NCBI GenBank assembly: GCA_016932385.1
Contig: JAFGCY010000096.1
Coordinates: 87,038 to 151,037 of the forward strand
DNA: 64,000 nt
DNA from: a bacterium
GTDB lineage: Bacteria; 4484-113; JAFGCY01
Direction of reading: 5' to 3'
Position numbers and translations under genes: made by a program. Shown here piece after piece: positions 17,446-27,600 of this stretch (the stretch's first letter is position 1; each line of letters starts with the position of its first letter). Below the pieces are notes generated by a model, which was not told the DNA's origin, ran no database searches, and saw only the letters and a list, made by a program, of their open reading frames with translations.

Positions 17446-18878
17446 ATGGCGCTGCAGGATTACACAAACAAGGCGAGCATGTTTCGCTGGCCGTTACTAA
17501 TCGCGCTGATTGCCGTGCCGCTGGTTTGCGGTTGGGCCGGCGCGTTGTTCGGTGCGACCACCATCACCCTCGGCACCGTCGTCGAGCAGCTGATCCTCGG
17601 CCTGATCCTCGGCAGCGTCTACGCGCTGATCGCGCTCGGTTACACGCTCGTCTACGGCGTGATCAAGCTGATCAACTTCGCCCACGGCGATATCTACATG
17701 CTGGGAGCGTTCTTCGGTTTCTACCTGCTGCGCTTCATGATCCGCTGGCTGCATTTCACCCACGGCGTCTCGCTGATCTGGTGCTGGATCATCTCGGTGA
17801 TCATCTCGGCGGCCGTCTGCGCCCTGATCGCCGTGGTCATGGAGCGCCTGGCCTACCGGCCCCTGCGCGGCTCCAGCCGGATCGCCGCGCTGATCACGGC
17901 GGTCGGCGTCAGCTTTCTCTTGGAGAACGCCGGCATCATCGTCTTCGGCGCCAATCCCAAGAGCTATGAGCCCAAGACGCTCGCCGTGTACCAGGTCGAG
18001 TTGGCGGCGGAGCAGAGCTTCGCCGCGGCGCGCCACCTGGAATTCGTGGAAACGACGCAGCGCGAATTGCCCGTCCGCTGGTTCACGGACACGCAGTACG
18101 CGCGCGTGCGGCTGGTCGCCAAGGACGGCAGTTCCGACTGGAGCCCGGTGCTGGAGATCACCCCGGACGAAAGCCACGGCTATGTCGAATCGCCCTCGAG
18201 CGGCGAGCAGACCGGCCTGACACCCCCCGCATCCCTGGGCTATTCGCGCAAGCAGGTCGGCGGCCGTCAGGAATTCAGCTTGTCCTGGGCCAATGCCGCG
18301 GTCGACAACGTCCGCATGCGCCCCGTCTTCAGCAACGACCAGGGCGAGCAACTGGCAGTCTACCTGCCGCTGAAAACAGCCCAGGGCCATAACGTGCGCG
18401 TCCCGGTGTTCAACATCGTGATCGTCGCGGTGACGCTGATCCTGCTGTGGGCGCTCAACCAGCTGATCAACCGCAGCATGTTCGGCATGAGCATGCGCGC
18501 GTTGAGTTTCGACGGCGACGCCGCGCGCCTGATGGGCATCAATACCGACAAGGTGATCGCGCAGACGTTCGCGATCGGTGGGGCCTGCGCGGCCGTGGCC
18601 GGCAACATGGTCGGCATCTACAATCAGGCGATCGAGCCGCTGATGGGCATCCTGCCGGGTATCAAGGCTTTCGTCGCCGCGGTGGTTGGCGGCATCGGCA
18701 GCATCCCCGGCGCCGCCGTCGGCGGCATGATCATGGGCATCAGCGAAGCGCTGGTGAAAAGCAACATCCCCTCCGACTGGAGCTCGATGGCCGATGCGCT
18801 GGCCTTCGCGATCCTGATCGCGGTGCTGTTGTTCAAGCCCTCCGGCATCTTCGGTTCGGCCGTCAAGGAGAAGGTCTG

Positions 18879-18879
<1 letters not shown>
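17446..18879 (+). CDS. livH: Branched-chain amino-acid ABC permease LivH with large periplasmic insert
   Basis: A 477-residue inner-membrane permease of the LivH family. The N-terminal core (QLILGLILGSVYALIALGYT, then INFAHGDIYMLGAF) and the C-terminal core (MGINTDKVIAQTFAIGG, GIKAFVAAVVGGIGSIPGA) are typical. Between them, about residues 172-320, lies an extra stretch of some 145 residues. In ordinary LivH this place holds only a short loop. The insert is hydrophilic, predicted strand-rich, and has fibronectin III-like wording (ARVRLVAKDGSSDWSPVLEI). By topology it should face the periplasm. ATG 17446 is chosen over 17431, which abuts the -10 box. It overlaps livM by one base and heads a four-gene operon that lacks a binding-protein gene. 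Confidence 0.9.
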
Positions 18880-20136
<1,257 letters not shown>

Positions 20137-20144
<8 letters not shown>

Positions 20145-20949
20145 GATCGCTGACATCAGTGTGGTCTTCGGCGGGCTGGTCGCGGTCAAGGAGTTGAGTT
20201 TCACCGTCAGCCCCGGCCAGATCGTCGGCCTGATCGGCCCCAACGGCGCCGGCAAGACGACGGTGTTCAACGCGATCCTGGCCGTCTACCCGCCGACCTC
20301 CGGCGAGGTCCGCCTCAACGGCCGGCGGATCGACCGGTTGCCCACCCACCGCATCTGCCGCTTGGGCATCGGCCGCACGTTCCAGAACATCCGCCTGTTT
20401 AAGGACATGAGCGTGCTGGATAACGTCAAGGTCGCCCTGCACCGCTCCTTCCGCTACAGCCTGTTCGACGCGCTGCTCAGAACCCCGCGCTGCCGGCGCC
20501 AGGAGCGCGAGATCGACTATGCCGCGCGCGATATCCTGGAGTATTTCGATCTCCTCAGCGTGGCGGACGACAAGGCCAGCTCCCTGCCCTACGGCAAGCA
20601 GAAGTACCTGGAAATCGCCCGGGCCTATGCCACCCGGCCGCGGATCCTGCTGCTGGACGAACCCGCCGCGGGCCTGAACGCTTCCGAGACCGAAGCACTG
20701 ATGGACAAAGTGCGCGAGATCATGGCCGACACTCACTGCGGCGTGCTGTTGATCGAGCATGACATGCGGCTGGTGATGGGCATCTGCGAGCATATCGTCG
20801 CCATCGAGTACGGCGCGAAGATCAGCGAGGGCACGGCCGAGTACATCCAGAACGATCCGAAGGTGATTGAGGCCTATCTGGGCACGCAGGACGAAAAAGA
20901 CGCCGCGGTGGTCGAGGATCTGGCCGCGGTGACGGGGGAGGAGGAATAA
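20137..20949 (+). CDS. livG: Branched-chain amino-acid ABC ATPase LivG
   Basis: A 270-residue ABC ATPase. Walker A is GPNGAGKTTVFN, the Q-loop region reads GIGRTFQNIRLF, the signature is the degenerate SLPYGKQKYLEIARA (LPYGKQ in place of LSGGQ, usual for LivG), Walker B is LLLDEPAAGLN and the switch His is in LLIEHDMRLVM. It powers LivHM. The ATG at 20137 has GGAGG upstream and overlaps the livM stop by 8 bp. The stop overlaps the livF start (TAATG). The C-terminal tail after about 245 is acidic and longer than in E. coli LivG. Confidence 0.94.
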
Positions 20950-21671
20950 TGGACGCCGGCCAACCCCTGCTCGTGGTCAACGACCTGCACGTAGCCTATG
21001 GCGCCGTCCGCGCGCTGCACGGCATCTCGTTTGCCGTCCGCGACGGCGAAATCGTCACGCTGATCGGGGCCAACGGCGCGGGTAAATCGACGACGATGAA
21101 CACGATCATCGGCTTGGTCAAATGCCGCCAGGGCAAGATCTCCTTCAACGGCGAGGAGATCGCCAACCAGCCGGCGCACCAGATCGTCCACAAAGGCCTG
21201 GCGTTGGCGCCGGAAGGCCGCCGGCTGTTTTTGAACCTGACCGTCCGCGAGAACCTGGAGGTCGGCGGTCTGGTCACGCGCGACAAGGGACGTAAACAGG
21301 ATCTGCTCACTGAGGTCTTCACCCTCTTCCCGCGGATCAAGGAGCGCCTGCGCCAAGTGGCCGGCACGCTGTCCGGCGGCGAACAGCAAATGCTGGCGAT
21401 CAGCCGGGCGATGATGCAGGACCCGCGCCTGATGTTACTGGATGAGCCCAGCCTGGGCTTGGCGCCCAACCTGGTGCAGGAAATCTTCGAGAAGATCCGC
21501 TATCTCAATCGCGAAGGCAAGACCATCCTGCTCGTGGAACAAAATGCCTATCAGGCGCTGAAAATCAGCCAGCAGGCCCACGTGCTGGAACAGGGCCGGA
21601 TCGTCATGAGCGGCACGGGGGCGGAACTGAGCGCCAACCCGAAAATCAAGGAAGCCTACCTGGGTGGATAG
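20949..21671 (+). CDS. livF: Branched-chain amino-acid ABC ATPase LivF
   Basis: A 240-residue ABC ATPase, second of the pair. Walker A is GANGAGKSTTMN, the signature LSGGEQQMLAISRAM, Walker B LMLLDEPSLGLAP and the switch His is replaced by Gln in LLVEQNAYQAL, normal for LivF. GAGGAGGAA stands right before the ATG, which overlaps the livG stop. It ends the liv operon. No LivK-type binding protein is found within the window, so the binding protein must be encoded elsewhere or be replaced in some way. Confidence 0.95.
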   Translation: MDAGQPLLVVNDLHVAYGAVRALHGISFAVRDGEIVTLIGANGAGKSTTMNTIIGLVKCRQGKISFNGEEIANQPAHQIVHKGLALAPEGRRLFLNLTVRENLEVGGLVTRDKGRKQDLLTEVFTLFPRIKERLRQVAGTLSGGEQQMLAISRAMMQDPRLMLLDEPSLGLAPNLVQEIFEKIRYLNREGKTILLVEQNAYQALKISQQAHVLEQGRIVMSGTGAELSANPKIKEAYLGG

Positions 21672-21689
21672 GGCGAATTCAGCTGCCGA

Positions 21690-21908
21690 TTACGCCTCGG
21701 GCTGCTTAGCGTTGGGGTAGGAAAACGCTATAGCGACCAGCACGGTCTGCCGCTTGATGATGTTGTCCCCCACATTGCCGACCAGTTCAAGATTGGCGGC
21801 GATATCGTCCTCGGTCACGATCGAATCGTCAGCGATTTTCACTTGATCTTTAATGCGCAGCGCTTCCATCACAACTTCGTTGCTGACAATTGGCGGATCA
21901 GGTACCAT
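21690..21908 (-). CDS. Small acidic protein of unknown function
   Basis: A 72-residue protein I do not recognise. It has no membrane segment or cysteines. The middle is acidic (DDSIVTEDDIAANLELVGN), and the C-terminal half has a hydrophobic strand TVLVAIAF. The ATG has GAGGAA about 10 bases upstream. The coding strand shows G/C-rich third positions like the neighbours. It is convergent with livF, with an 18-bp gap. It may be a conserved small protein of this lineage; a random frame is possible but less likely given the ribosome site. Confidence 0.55.
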   Translation of the reverse strand: MVPDPPIVSNEVVMEALRIKDQVKIADDSIVTEDDIAANLELVGNVGDNIIKRQTVLVAIAFSYPNAKQPEA

Positions 21909-22283
21909 GCTTCAAGCTTCCTCGCCTGCTAATTCCTCGGGACGGTGATCGAAAAAATATCTTGCACAGTTTAACCTACGCGGCAACCCGCACGAAACCG
22001 ACGGTCGGTTCTTTAATTAGAGTTAATCTTCGGCCCCAGGCAGCAGTTATCAACAGCGCGGTTCAAGGGGATTGATAAGTGAAGAAAACCGTCAATTCAG
22101 GCCTATAAAAAGCCCGGTCCGGGAACATGTGGCAGGCTCCGGAACCGCTAACCCACATATCCCCGGACATCAACAGTATACCCGAAATTGTTGTAATTGC
22201 ATCAAATCTAGCGTAAATTTCCCCTAACGATTGCGTGCTTGCCCGATTATCATTGCAGGTTTTGTTTGCCTAAAGCGTCGCGA
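21909..22283. other. Intergenic stretch, about 375 bp, no gene seen
   Basis: This stretch is AT-richer than the genes around it. It must hold the promoter of the small minus-strand gene at 21690-21908 and the 3' end of the beta-barrel gene. Short inverted segments are present but none has a U-run or a recognised RNA fold. I see no tRNA, riboswitch or plausible ORF. Confidence 0.5.
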
Positions 22284-23603
22284 TTACCAGCTTATCGCCA
22301 GATAGATATTGGCTTCTTCATTGTCGAAAGCGAAGTCCGGTTCGCGCGCCGCCAGGCTGGTCGACCATGTATAGGCGGAGCGGATTTCGAGATTCTTGGC
22401 CAGCGTGTAGCGAACCTGGAGCCGCGTGCCCTCGTAGTTCGTGGCGTATTCGCCGCGATTGACCGCCGCCAGTGCCGCATCGGCCTCGATGACCGCATGG
22501 TCGATGCTGAGTTGCAGGTCACCGGGGTCGCCGCGCCGGCCGCAGGCCAATTCGGCGTAATAGGCGCTGTCGCAGCCCGCACCGTCACCCGACGCTCCCA
22601 GGTTCTTGGCCAGCTCAACCTCCAGTTGGACGGGCCAGTCCGCCGCTTCGCCGAACGACGCCCGCCACCACAGATCCGCGATCTGATAGTCCGAGACCAG
22701 TTCGCCGGTCTCCGCGTCGGTGAAATTCGTCGTCTCCCCGCCGCCGGCGACACCGCCGATGCGCCATTCCTCGGCCAGCACGGCGCGTTGGATCGACTCC
22801 GCGTGGATGAAGTCCAGGTAGGACACAGCGGCATCGACCCGGCCGTCCGCGCCGGCGGCCCAGCGCAGCGCCGCGCGGGCAACGACCAGTTGCGCGGCAT
22901 CCATCTCGCTCTTGGCACTTAAAAGCTCCGTGCCCAACGCGGATAGCCGGATGCGCTCCAGGCTGCCGCATCCCTTGATTTCGCCTTCATACTCGATAAA
23001 ACCACCGCGCAGCAGCAGGTCGTTGTCGATCAGGAGCTGCCCGATGTTGAACGGATAGGTAAACCGGCCGGCCTGCACCACGAATTCGCCGCCCTCCAGC
23101 GACCAGGTTTTTCGCACCCAGTATTCCTCGGCAAACGGCCAGTTATCCTCGAATACATCGTCCGCCGCGACCCAGTTGGTCTTGGGTCGGGTTGCCCGAC
23201 GGATGTTCAACCCGAAATGCAGCTCCCAGTCTGTGCGCGTTTTCAGTTCAGACCAGATGTTAAATCCCAGGTCGCGCTCGCTGACAGCGGTTTCGCCACT
23301 GGACTTGAGCTCGCTGAAGCGATACTCCAGCTCTCCGCCCCAGTCCAACTCGAACTCGGGCTGCGCGGTCTCCCGCTGTTCCTTGACGCGATCCATCAGG
23401 TACCACTCCAGGTAGTCCTGCTCGTCCCCGCCAAGCTCATCGCCAACAGACTCATCCACCGGAACCAGTTCCTCGTATTCCGGCTCATCCGCGGCCAAAC
23501 CAGGCCGCGGCAGCCAGACGGTGGCCAGGGTCAATAGACCGAGCGCCGCAAGCCGGATAAAGCCTTGCGCGACCAGGCAATTACGGTGCTGGATTGTTAT
23601 CAT
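22284..23603 (-). CDS. Outer-membrane beta-barrel protein (alginate-export/porin-like)
   Basis: A 439-residue exported protein. After a signal peptide ending near Leu-Ala-Ala-Asp comes an acidic linker, then alternating hydrophobic/hydrophilic strands with aromatic girdles typical of a beta-barrel (WGGELEYRF, WELHFGLNIR, FVVQAGRFTYPFN, LQVRYTLAKNLEIRSAYTW). The chain ends in the strand IYLAISW, with Trp as final aromatic, in the manner of outer-membrane proteins. It resembles alginate-export or porin families; the cargo is unknown. Its ATG lies inside the end of the DUF4956 gene (23-bp overlap), so the two genes form an operon. Confidence 0.75.
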   Translation of the reverse strand: MITIQHRNCLVAQGFIRLAALGLLTLATVWLPRPGLAADEPEYEELVPVDESVGDELGGDEQDYLEWYLMDRVKEQRETAQPEFELDWGGELEYRFSELKSSGETAVSERDLGFNIWSELKTRTDWELHFGLNIRRATRPKTNWVAADDVFEDNWPFAEEYWVRKTWSLEGGEFVVQAGRFTYPFNIGQLLIDNDLLLRGGFIEYEGEIKGCGSLERIRLSALGTELLSAKSEMDAAQLVVARAALRWAAGADGRVDAAVSYLDFIHAESIQRAVLAEEWRIGGVAGGGETTNFTDAETGELVSDYQIADLWWRASFGEAADWPVQLEVELAKNLGASGDGAGCDSAYYAELACGRRGDPGDLQLSIDHAVIEADAALAAVNRGEYATNYEGTRLQVRYTLAKNLEIRSAYTWSTSLAAREPDFAFDNEEANIYLAISW

Positions 23604-24186
23604 TGGGCTTCTGCTCGTCTTGTCCGTGATCGTCCGCCGCGGTTGCCTCCAGCGGCTTGATCACCCGTGGCTGGTTGTTCAGATGCGATTTCATCGGCTG
23701 GCTCAACGCGGCCCGATCGTTGATGATCTTGATGATCCACAGCACCAGGCCGATAAACGCCGATCCGAAAACGGCGGTGAAGTACTGGTGGAGTCCGCAA
23801 GCCATGCCGATGATGATCGCGAAAAACACCATCGTCGTGTCCTTGGGATCCTGCATGCGCGTTCGGTAGCGGATCATCGCCAGCGCGCCGGCCAGGCCGA
23901 AGGCGCGGACCAGGTTGTCGGCTACGATCAGCCAGACCAGCGATCCTCCCAGGCACAGCAACACGAGCGTATAGACCATCTGCCCGCGCTTTTCCTTTTT
24001 GCCCGTGTAGGTCAGGTGGTAGGCCAGCGCCAGGTAGCCGCCTAGCAGCGCCGCCACCACCAGCGCGATGATGACCTCGATCCAGGCGGACTCGGGCATC
24101 ACGCGGCTTTGGATCAGTTGCCGTAATTCCTCGTGCAGCGACTGCTGTCCAGTCGTGCTTTGTATCAATATCAGCGCCGGTATCAA
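23581..24186 (-). CDS. DUF4956 membrane protein
   Basis: A 201-residue inner-membrane protein with four predicted helices. The DUF4956 core is clear: VRAFGLAGALAMIRYRTRMQDPKD, then two helices (VFFAIIIGMACGLHQYF, VFGSAFIGLVLWIIKI). In many genomes DUF4956 genes sit with VTC-type polyphosphate polymerases or CotH genes. Here the partner is an outer-membrane barrel. Function is unknown. The TTG start has GAGGAGGTG about 8 bases upstream, and a TATAAT box is found at 24218-24223 on this strand. The C-terminal 30 residues are hydrophilic. Confidence 0.82.
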   Translation of the reverse strand: MIPALILIQSTTGQQSLHEELRQLIQSRVMPESAWIEVIIALVVAALLGGYLALAYHLTYTGKKEKRGQMVYTLVLLCLGGSLVWLIVADNLVRAFGLAGALAMIRYRTRMQDPKDTTMVFFAIIIGMACGLHQYFTAVFGSAFIGLVLWIIKIINDRAALSQPMKSHLNNQPRVIKPLEATAADDHGQDEQKPNDNNPAP

Positions 24187-24217
24187 CCTACCTGCACCTC
24201 CTCATCTGCCTTGGCGC

Positions 24218-24223
24218 ATTATA
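24218..24223 (-). promoter_or_regulatory. -10 box TATAAT for the DUF4956-barrel operon
   Basis: Minus-strand TATAAT lies about 31 bp before the TTG start. It gives a normal leader that contains the strong ribosome site, unlike the leaderless promoters elsewhere. Confidence 0.5.
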
Positions 24224-24544
24224 TAGCAGCGCATGCCGATCAGCTCCCATCCGGACGGCTCAGGGGCGATTAGCCTTACGCCAAAAGACCCTTCACCCGG
24301 GTAAACCTGATGCGCTGGTTCGAAAATCACACCTCTGCTGATTGGCGGGATTCGCGCCTGCCTGCTTAGAGACCCGGCCTGGCCGAGAGGTTTCAGCTTG
24401 TCCAGAATACGCGCCGTAGCGCCAACGAATTCATCCGCTGAGCCATCCGCTCAACCAGGATATTGGCCCGGCTTGCTCAACACGCTCATTCGCTGGTTCT
24501 GCGGTTCCGACTATGTAAAACCGCGCCAAGCTGTTAAACTAGAA
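24224..24544. other. Intergenic stretch upstream of the PKD lipoprotein, no gene seen
   Basis: This region of about 320 bp separates two divergent transcription units. A GGTTCGAAAAT string near 24315 and GGCCGAGAGG near 24380 recall tRNA arms, but no cloverleaf closes around either. No riboswitch family is recognised. The right end carries a TAAACT hexamer at 24535-24540 that may serve the downstream gene. Confidence 0.4.
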
Positions 24545-24631
24545 ATGTCATTGTCCATAATAAGGTATCAGTCCGCCATGTGCAGACTTGATTTCATTCG
24601 TTTAAAGCCGGCTTGTTTCCTGGAGGATTAG
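24545..24631 (+). CDS. Possible 28-codon leader ORF before the PKD lipoprotein
   Basis: An ATG four bases after a TAAACT hexamer opens a 28-codon frame that stops with TAG one base before the ATG of the giant lipoprotein gene. The GGAGG ribosome site of that gene lies inside its last codons, so translation of the short frame would run through it. Codon use is AT-rich and unlike the genes around, so it may be regulatory rather than a functional peptide, or chance. Confidence 0.3.
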   Translation: MSLSIIRYQSAMCRLDFIRLKPACFLED

Positions 24632-24632
24632 C

Positions 24633-27600
24633 ATGCGCTCTATGTTTCGTCACGCGTCGATGATGTTCGCCCTTACCCTTTGCCTGGTCGCCGCAGGCTT
24701 GCTATCCGCCTGCGGGGGCGGGTCGGCGGGCAGCCTGGCCCTGGACGAGAAGGGCTCCGCGGCAACGGCCGCCGGCGCGACCGGTCCTGCCACCAGTGAC
24801 GGCGCCGTCACCAAGCGTGTCGGCCTGTTGATCACCGAAGACGAGATCGGCACTCTGCCCCAGTGGCAGCAGGAGCTGTTGAGCGACCCGGGCTGGAACC
24901 AGCCCTACATCGAGCCCCGCACGGGCACCGAACTCGACCCGCCCACCACCGCGATGCTCGAGGAGTACACCCAGCGCGAGTTGGAGCAAGGTGTCAGCAT
25001 CGTCCCCCGCACCGCCGCCCAGTCGGCAACCAAAACTGCCAGCTGGAACGACCAGGGCGTCTTCGAACCGGGCTGGGAGGTCTTCCACGCCGAGTATGCG
25101 GATGTCGCCCGTTCCGCCACCCCCCTGTTCGGCTGCAATGACAACCCCGAAAACGAATACAACGGCCACGCCCTTGAGGACGTGATCTTCGCCGTCCCCG
25201 AGCCCCTGGCCCACGTCGTCAGCTACGTCAGCCTCGGCCATTCCACCGCCAACCACTTCAACGCCACCGGCGGTTCCGGCAACGACTATCTCAGCGCCGT
25301 CTACCAACTGTACTCCGACGACATCAACGCGGTCCCGTCCGATGAGGCCAGCACGGCCACCTTCGGCGAGATCAGCTACCGCGCCGACCTCGCCCCGGGC
25401 ATCGGCCCCGGCGGCAGCTGCGCCGGTGCGACGGGCCACAGTGTCCGCGGCAAGTTCTGGGAGCGCTTCAGCGGCCTCTACGACGCCCTGCCGGACAACG
25501 ACCTCGACGGCCTGCCCGACGCCGCCCCGCTCTATGACATCCTGATCGCCCCGGCCGGCGACGTCACCGGCCCCCTGACCAACTCAGGCGGCACCACCGC
25601 CAACTACCAGGAGTTCTACTTCGGCTCGCTGGGCAGCTGCTACGCCGGCTCCTGGATCATCGCGATCGAGAGCAGTTCCTCCAGCTGCGGCAAGTTCAAC
25701 ACGCTCGCCGCCGCCAACGCCGGCAACGCCCTGCTCGTGCGCCCGCTTTACGGCCTGATGCTGCGCCGCTGGCTGGCCATGCAGCCCCTTTCCGCCGCCG
25801 GCGCCTGGGACAGCTGGCTGGGCTGGCCCGTGATGGGCCCGGTCGCCGCCAACAACGGCGACAATAACTATGTTGCCGCCCTGGGTACCCATTACACCTG
25901 GGGCATCTGGTTCGAGCACGGCTTCATGTGGTGGGTCGACTACGACCAGGCGGCCTATCCCGCCACCCCGGACGAGATCCAGATCTACCACTTCACCGGC
26001 GACCACGTGTTCTGCGCCCAAAGCGGCGACTACTACGACCGAATCGACCCGCCCGTCTACTACGGCGGCAACGGCCCGCTCAGTGTCGGCGTCTATGTCG
26101 ACGGCATGCGTTTCAGTGCAGACTACCTCGGCGATCCGGACGCCACCGACTGGCTGTCCGTCCCGATGGACTCAACCAGCGCCTACTACATGATCGCCCT
26201 GCCCAACAACGGCGTGCACACCGTCGATCTGAGCCTGTACGCCCAGGCCTACGGCGGCCAGACCGACGCCGACTGCAATTACCGCTATTACATCTGGGCC
26301 TTCCGCGACGGCACGATCCAACCCGCGACCTTCGCTTACGACCCGGCCCAGGCCTTCGCCGAGCACACCTACGGCTCGGCCACGGACAACCTCGAGGCGA
26401 CCTACGTCGTGCGCGTCCAGGTGATGGATGCCGCCGGCACGATCGCCTACGGCGACTCGCTGCCGATCCACATCGGCCACGATCCCGTCGGGCCGGGCGA
26501 CTTCGCGGAATACACCGGCCAGCCCGAGATCATCAGCGTCACGCCGATGGTCTGGCAGGCGGGCAACCTCTCCAAGGGCCTGACCACCTACACCTGGGAC
26601 GGCACCGGCACCCATGCCTTCAACTTCCCCAACCAGGACTCCCCCGACGTCTATCGCAACAGCCTGCTCTACCCCAACAACGTGATCACCACCAGCGTCC
26701 CCCCCCATAACGACTGGATCAACGGCAACGACGTCGACTTCCAGTTCCCTTGGTACGCCTACATCTACGACCCCGACGGCAGCCTGACGGGCATGAGCCT
26801 GACCGGCGACGAAGTACTGGCGGGCTACGCCGGCCTGTTGCTGGAGGACACGGACGGGTCCTGGGTGCGCGCCGACCCGCTCACCCCCACCTACATCTAC
26901 CCCACCGATCCGCGCTGGGCGACGGAGGTGAACCTGGGCGACGTAACCGCGCCCGTCTGGCCGCTGGCACCGGTGGCGGGTTGGTATTCTTCCACCTATC
27001 CCGGCGACACCGGGGACGAAACGCGCGCGCACTACGGCTCGGGCTACGGCCTGGTCTTCAACTCCGCGGTGCACGAGGTCACCGCCGAGGCGATCGTCCA
27101 CTGGCCGTCGAGCCTGACCTACTGGGGCTTCTGGGGCATTCCCGCCTCCGATCCGGTGCTGTACTGGTCGATGTACCCCGGCCAGGACGTGCTGATTCCG
27201 GGCACGACGGACCAGATCCCCTACGACAGCGTCGGCGGCTGGGGCGCTTACCGCGACTACTTCGACGTCGACCCGAGCATCATCAACATCTGGCGGTTCG
27301 GCAATATCTGGAACCGCCCGCAGTTCGATTACAGCTACGCGCCCAGCGCCGGCCGCGTGGTGACCTTCGATTACTCGTCGATCCCCGGCTGGGACCCGGA
27401 CCTGAACCTCAACGGTTACGCCGACACCGGCGACAAGTTCCCGCTGCGCTGCCGGCTGTTCGTCGACCACAGCGACTATGTCACCTGGGCCGGCACCTGG
27501 CCGCACCACCTGCAGGACCCGGGCTCCGATCCGGCGCTGACGGGCGACCTGACCAGCGACGGCGACTTCATCGAGGGCGGCACCTACATGGTCGACTACG

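Noticed and set aside
24300..24400. Pieces like tRNA arms (GGTTCGAAAAT, GGCCGAGAGG)
   Set aside because: No acceptor stem or cloverleaf can be closed around them.
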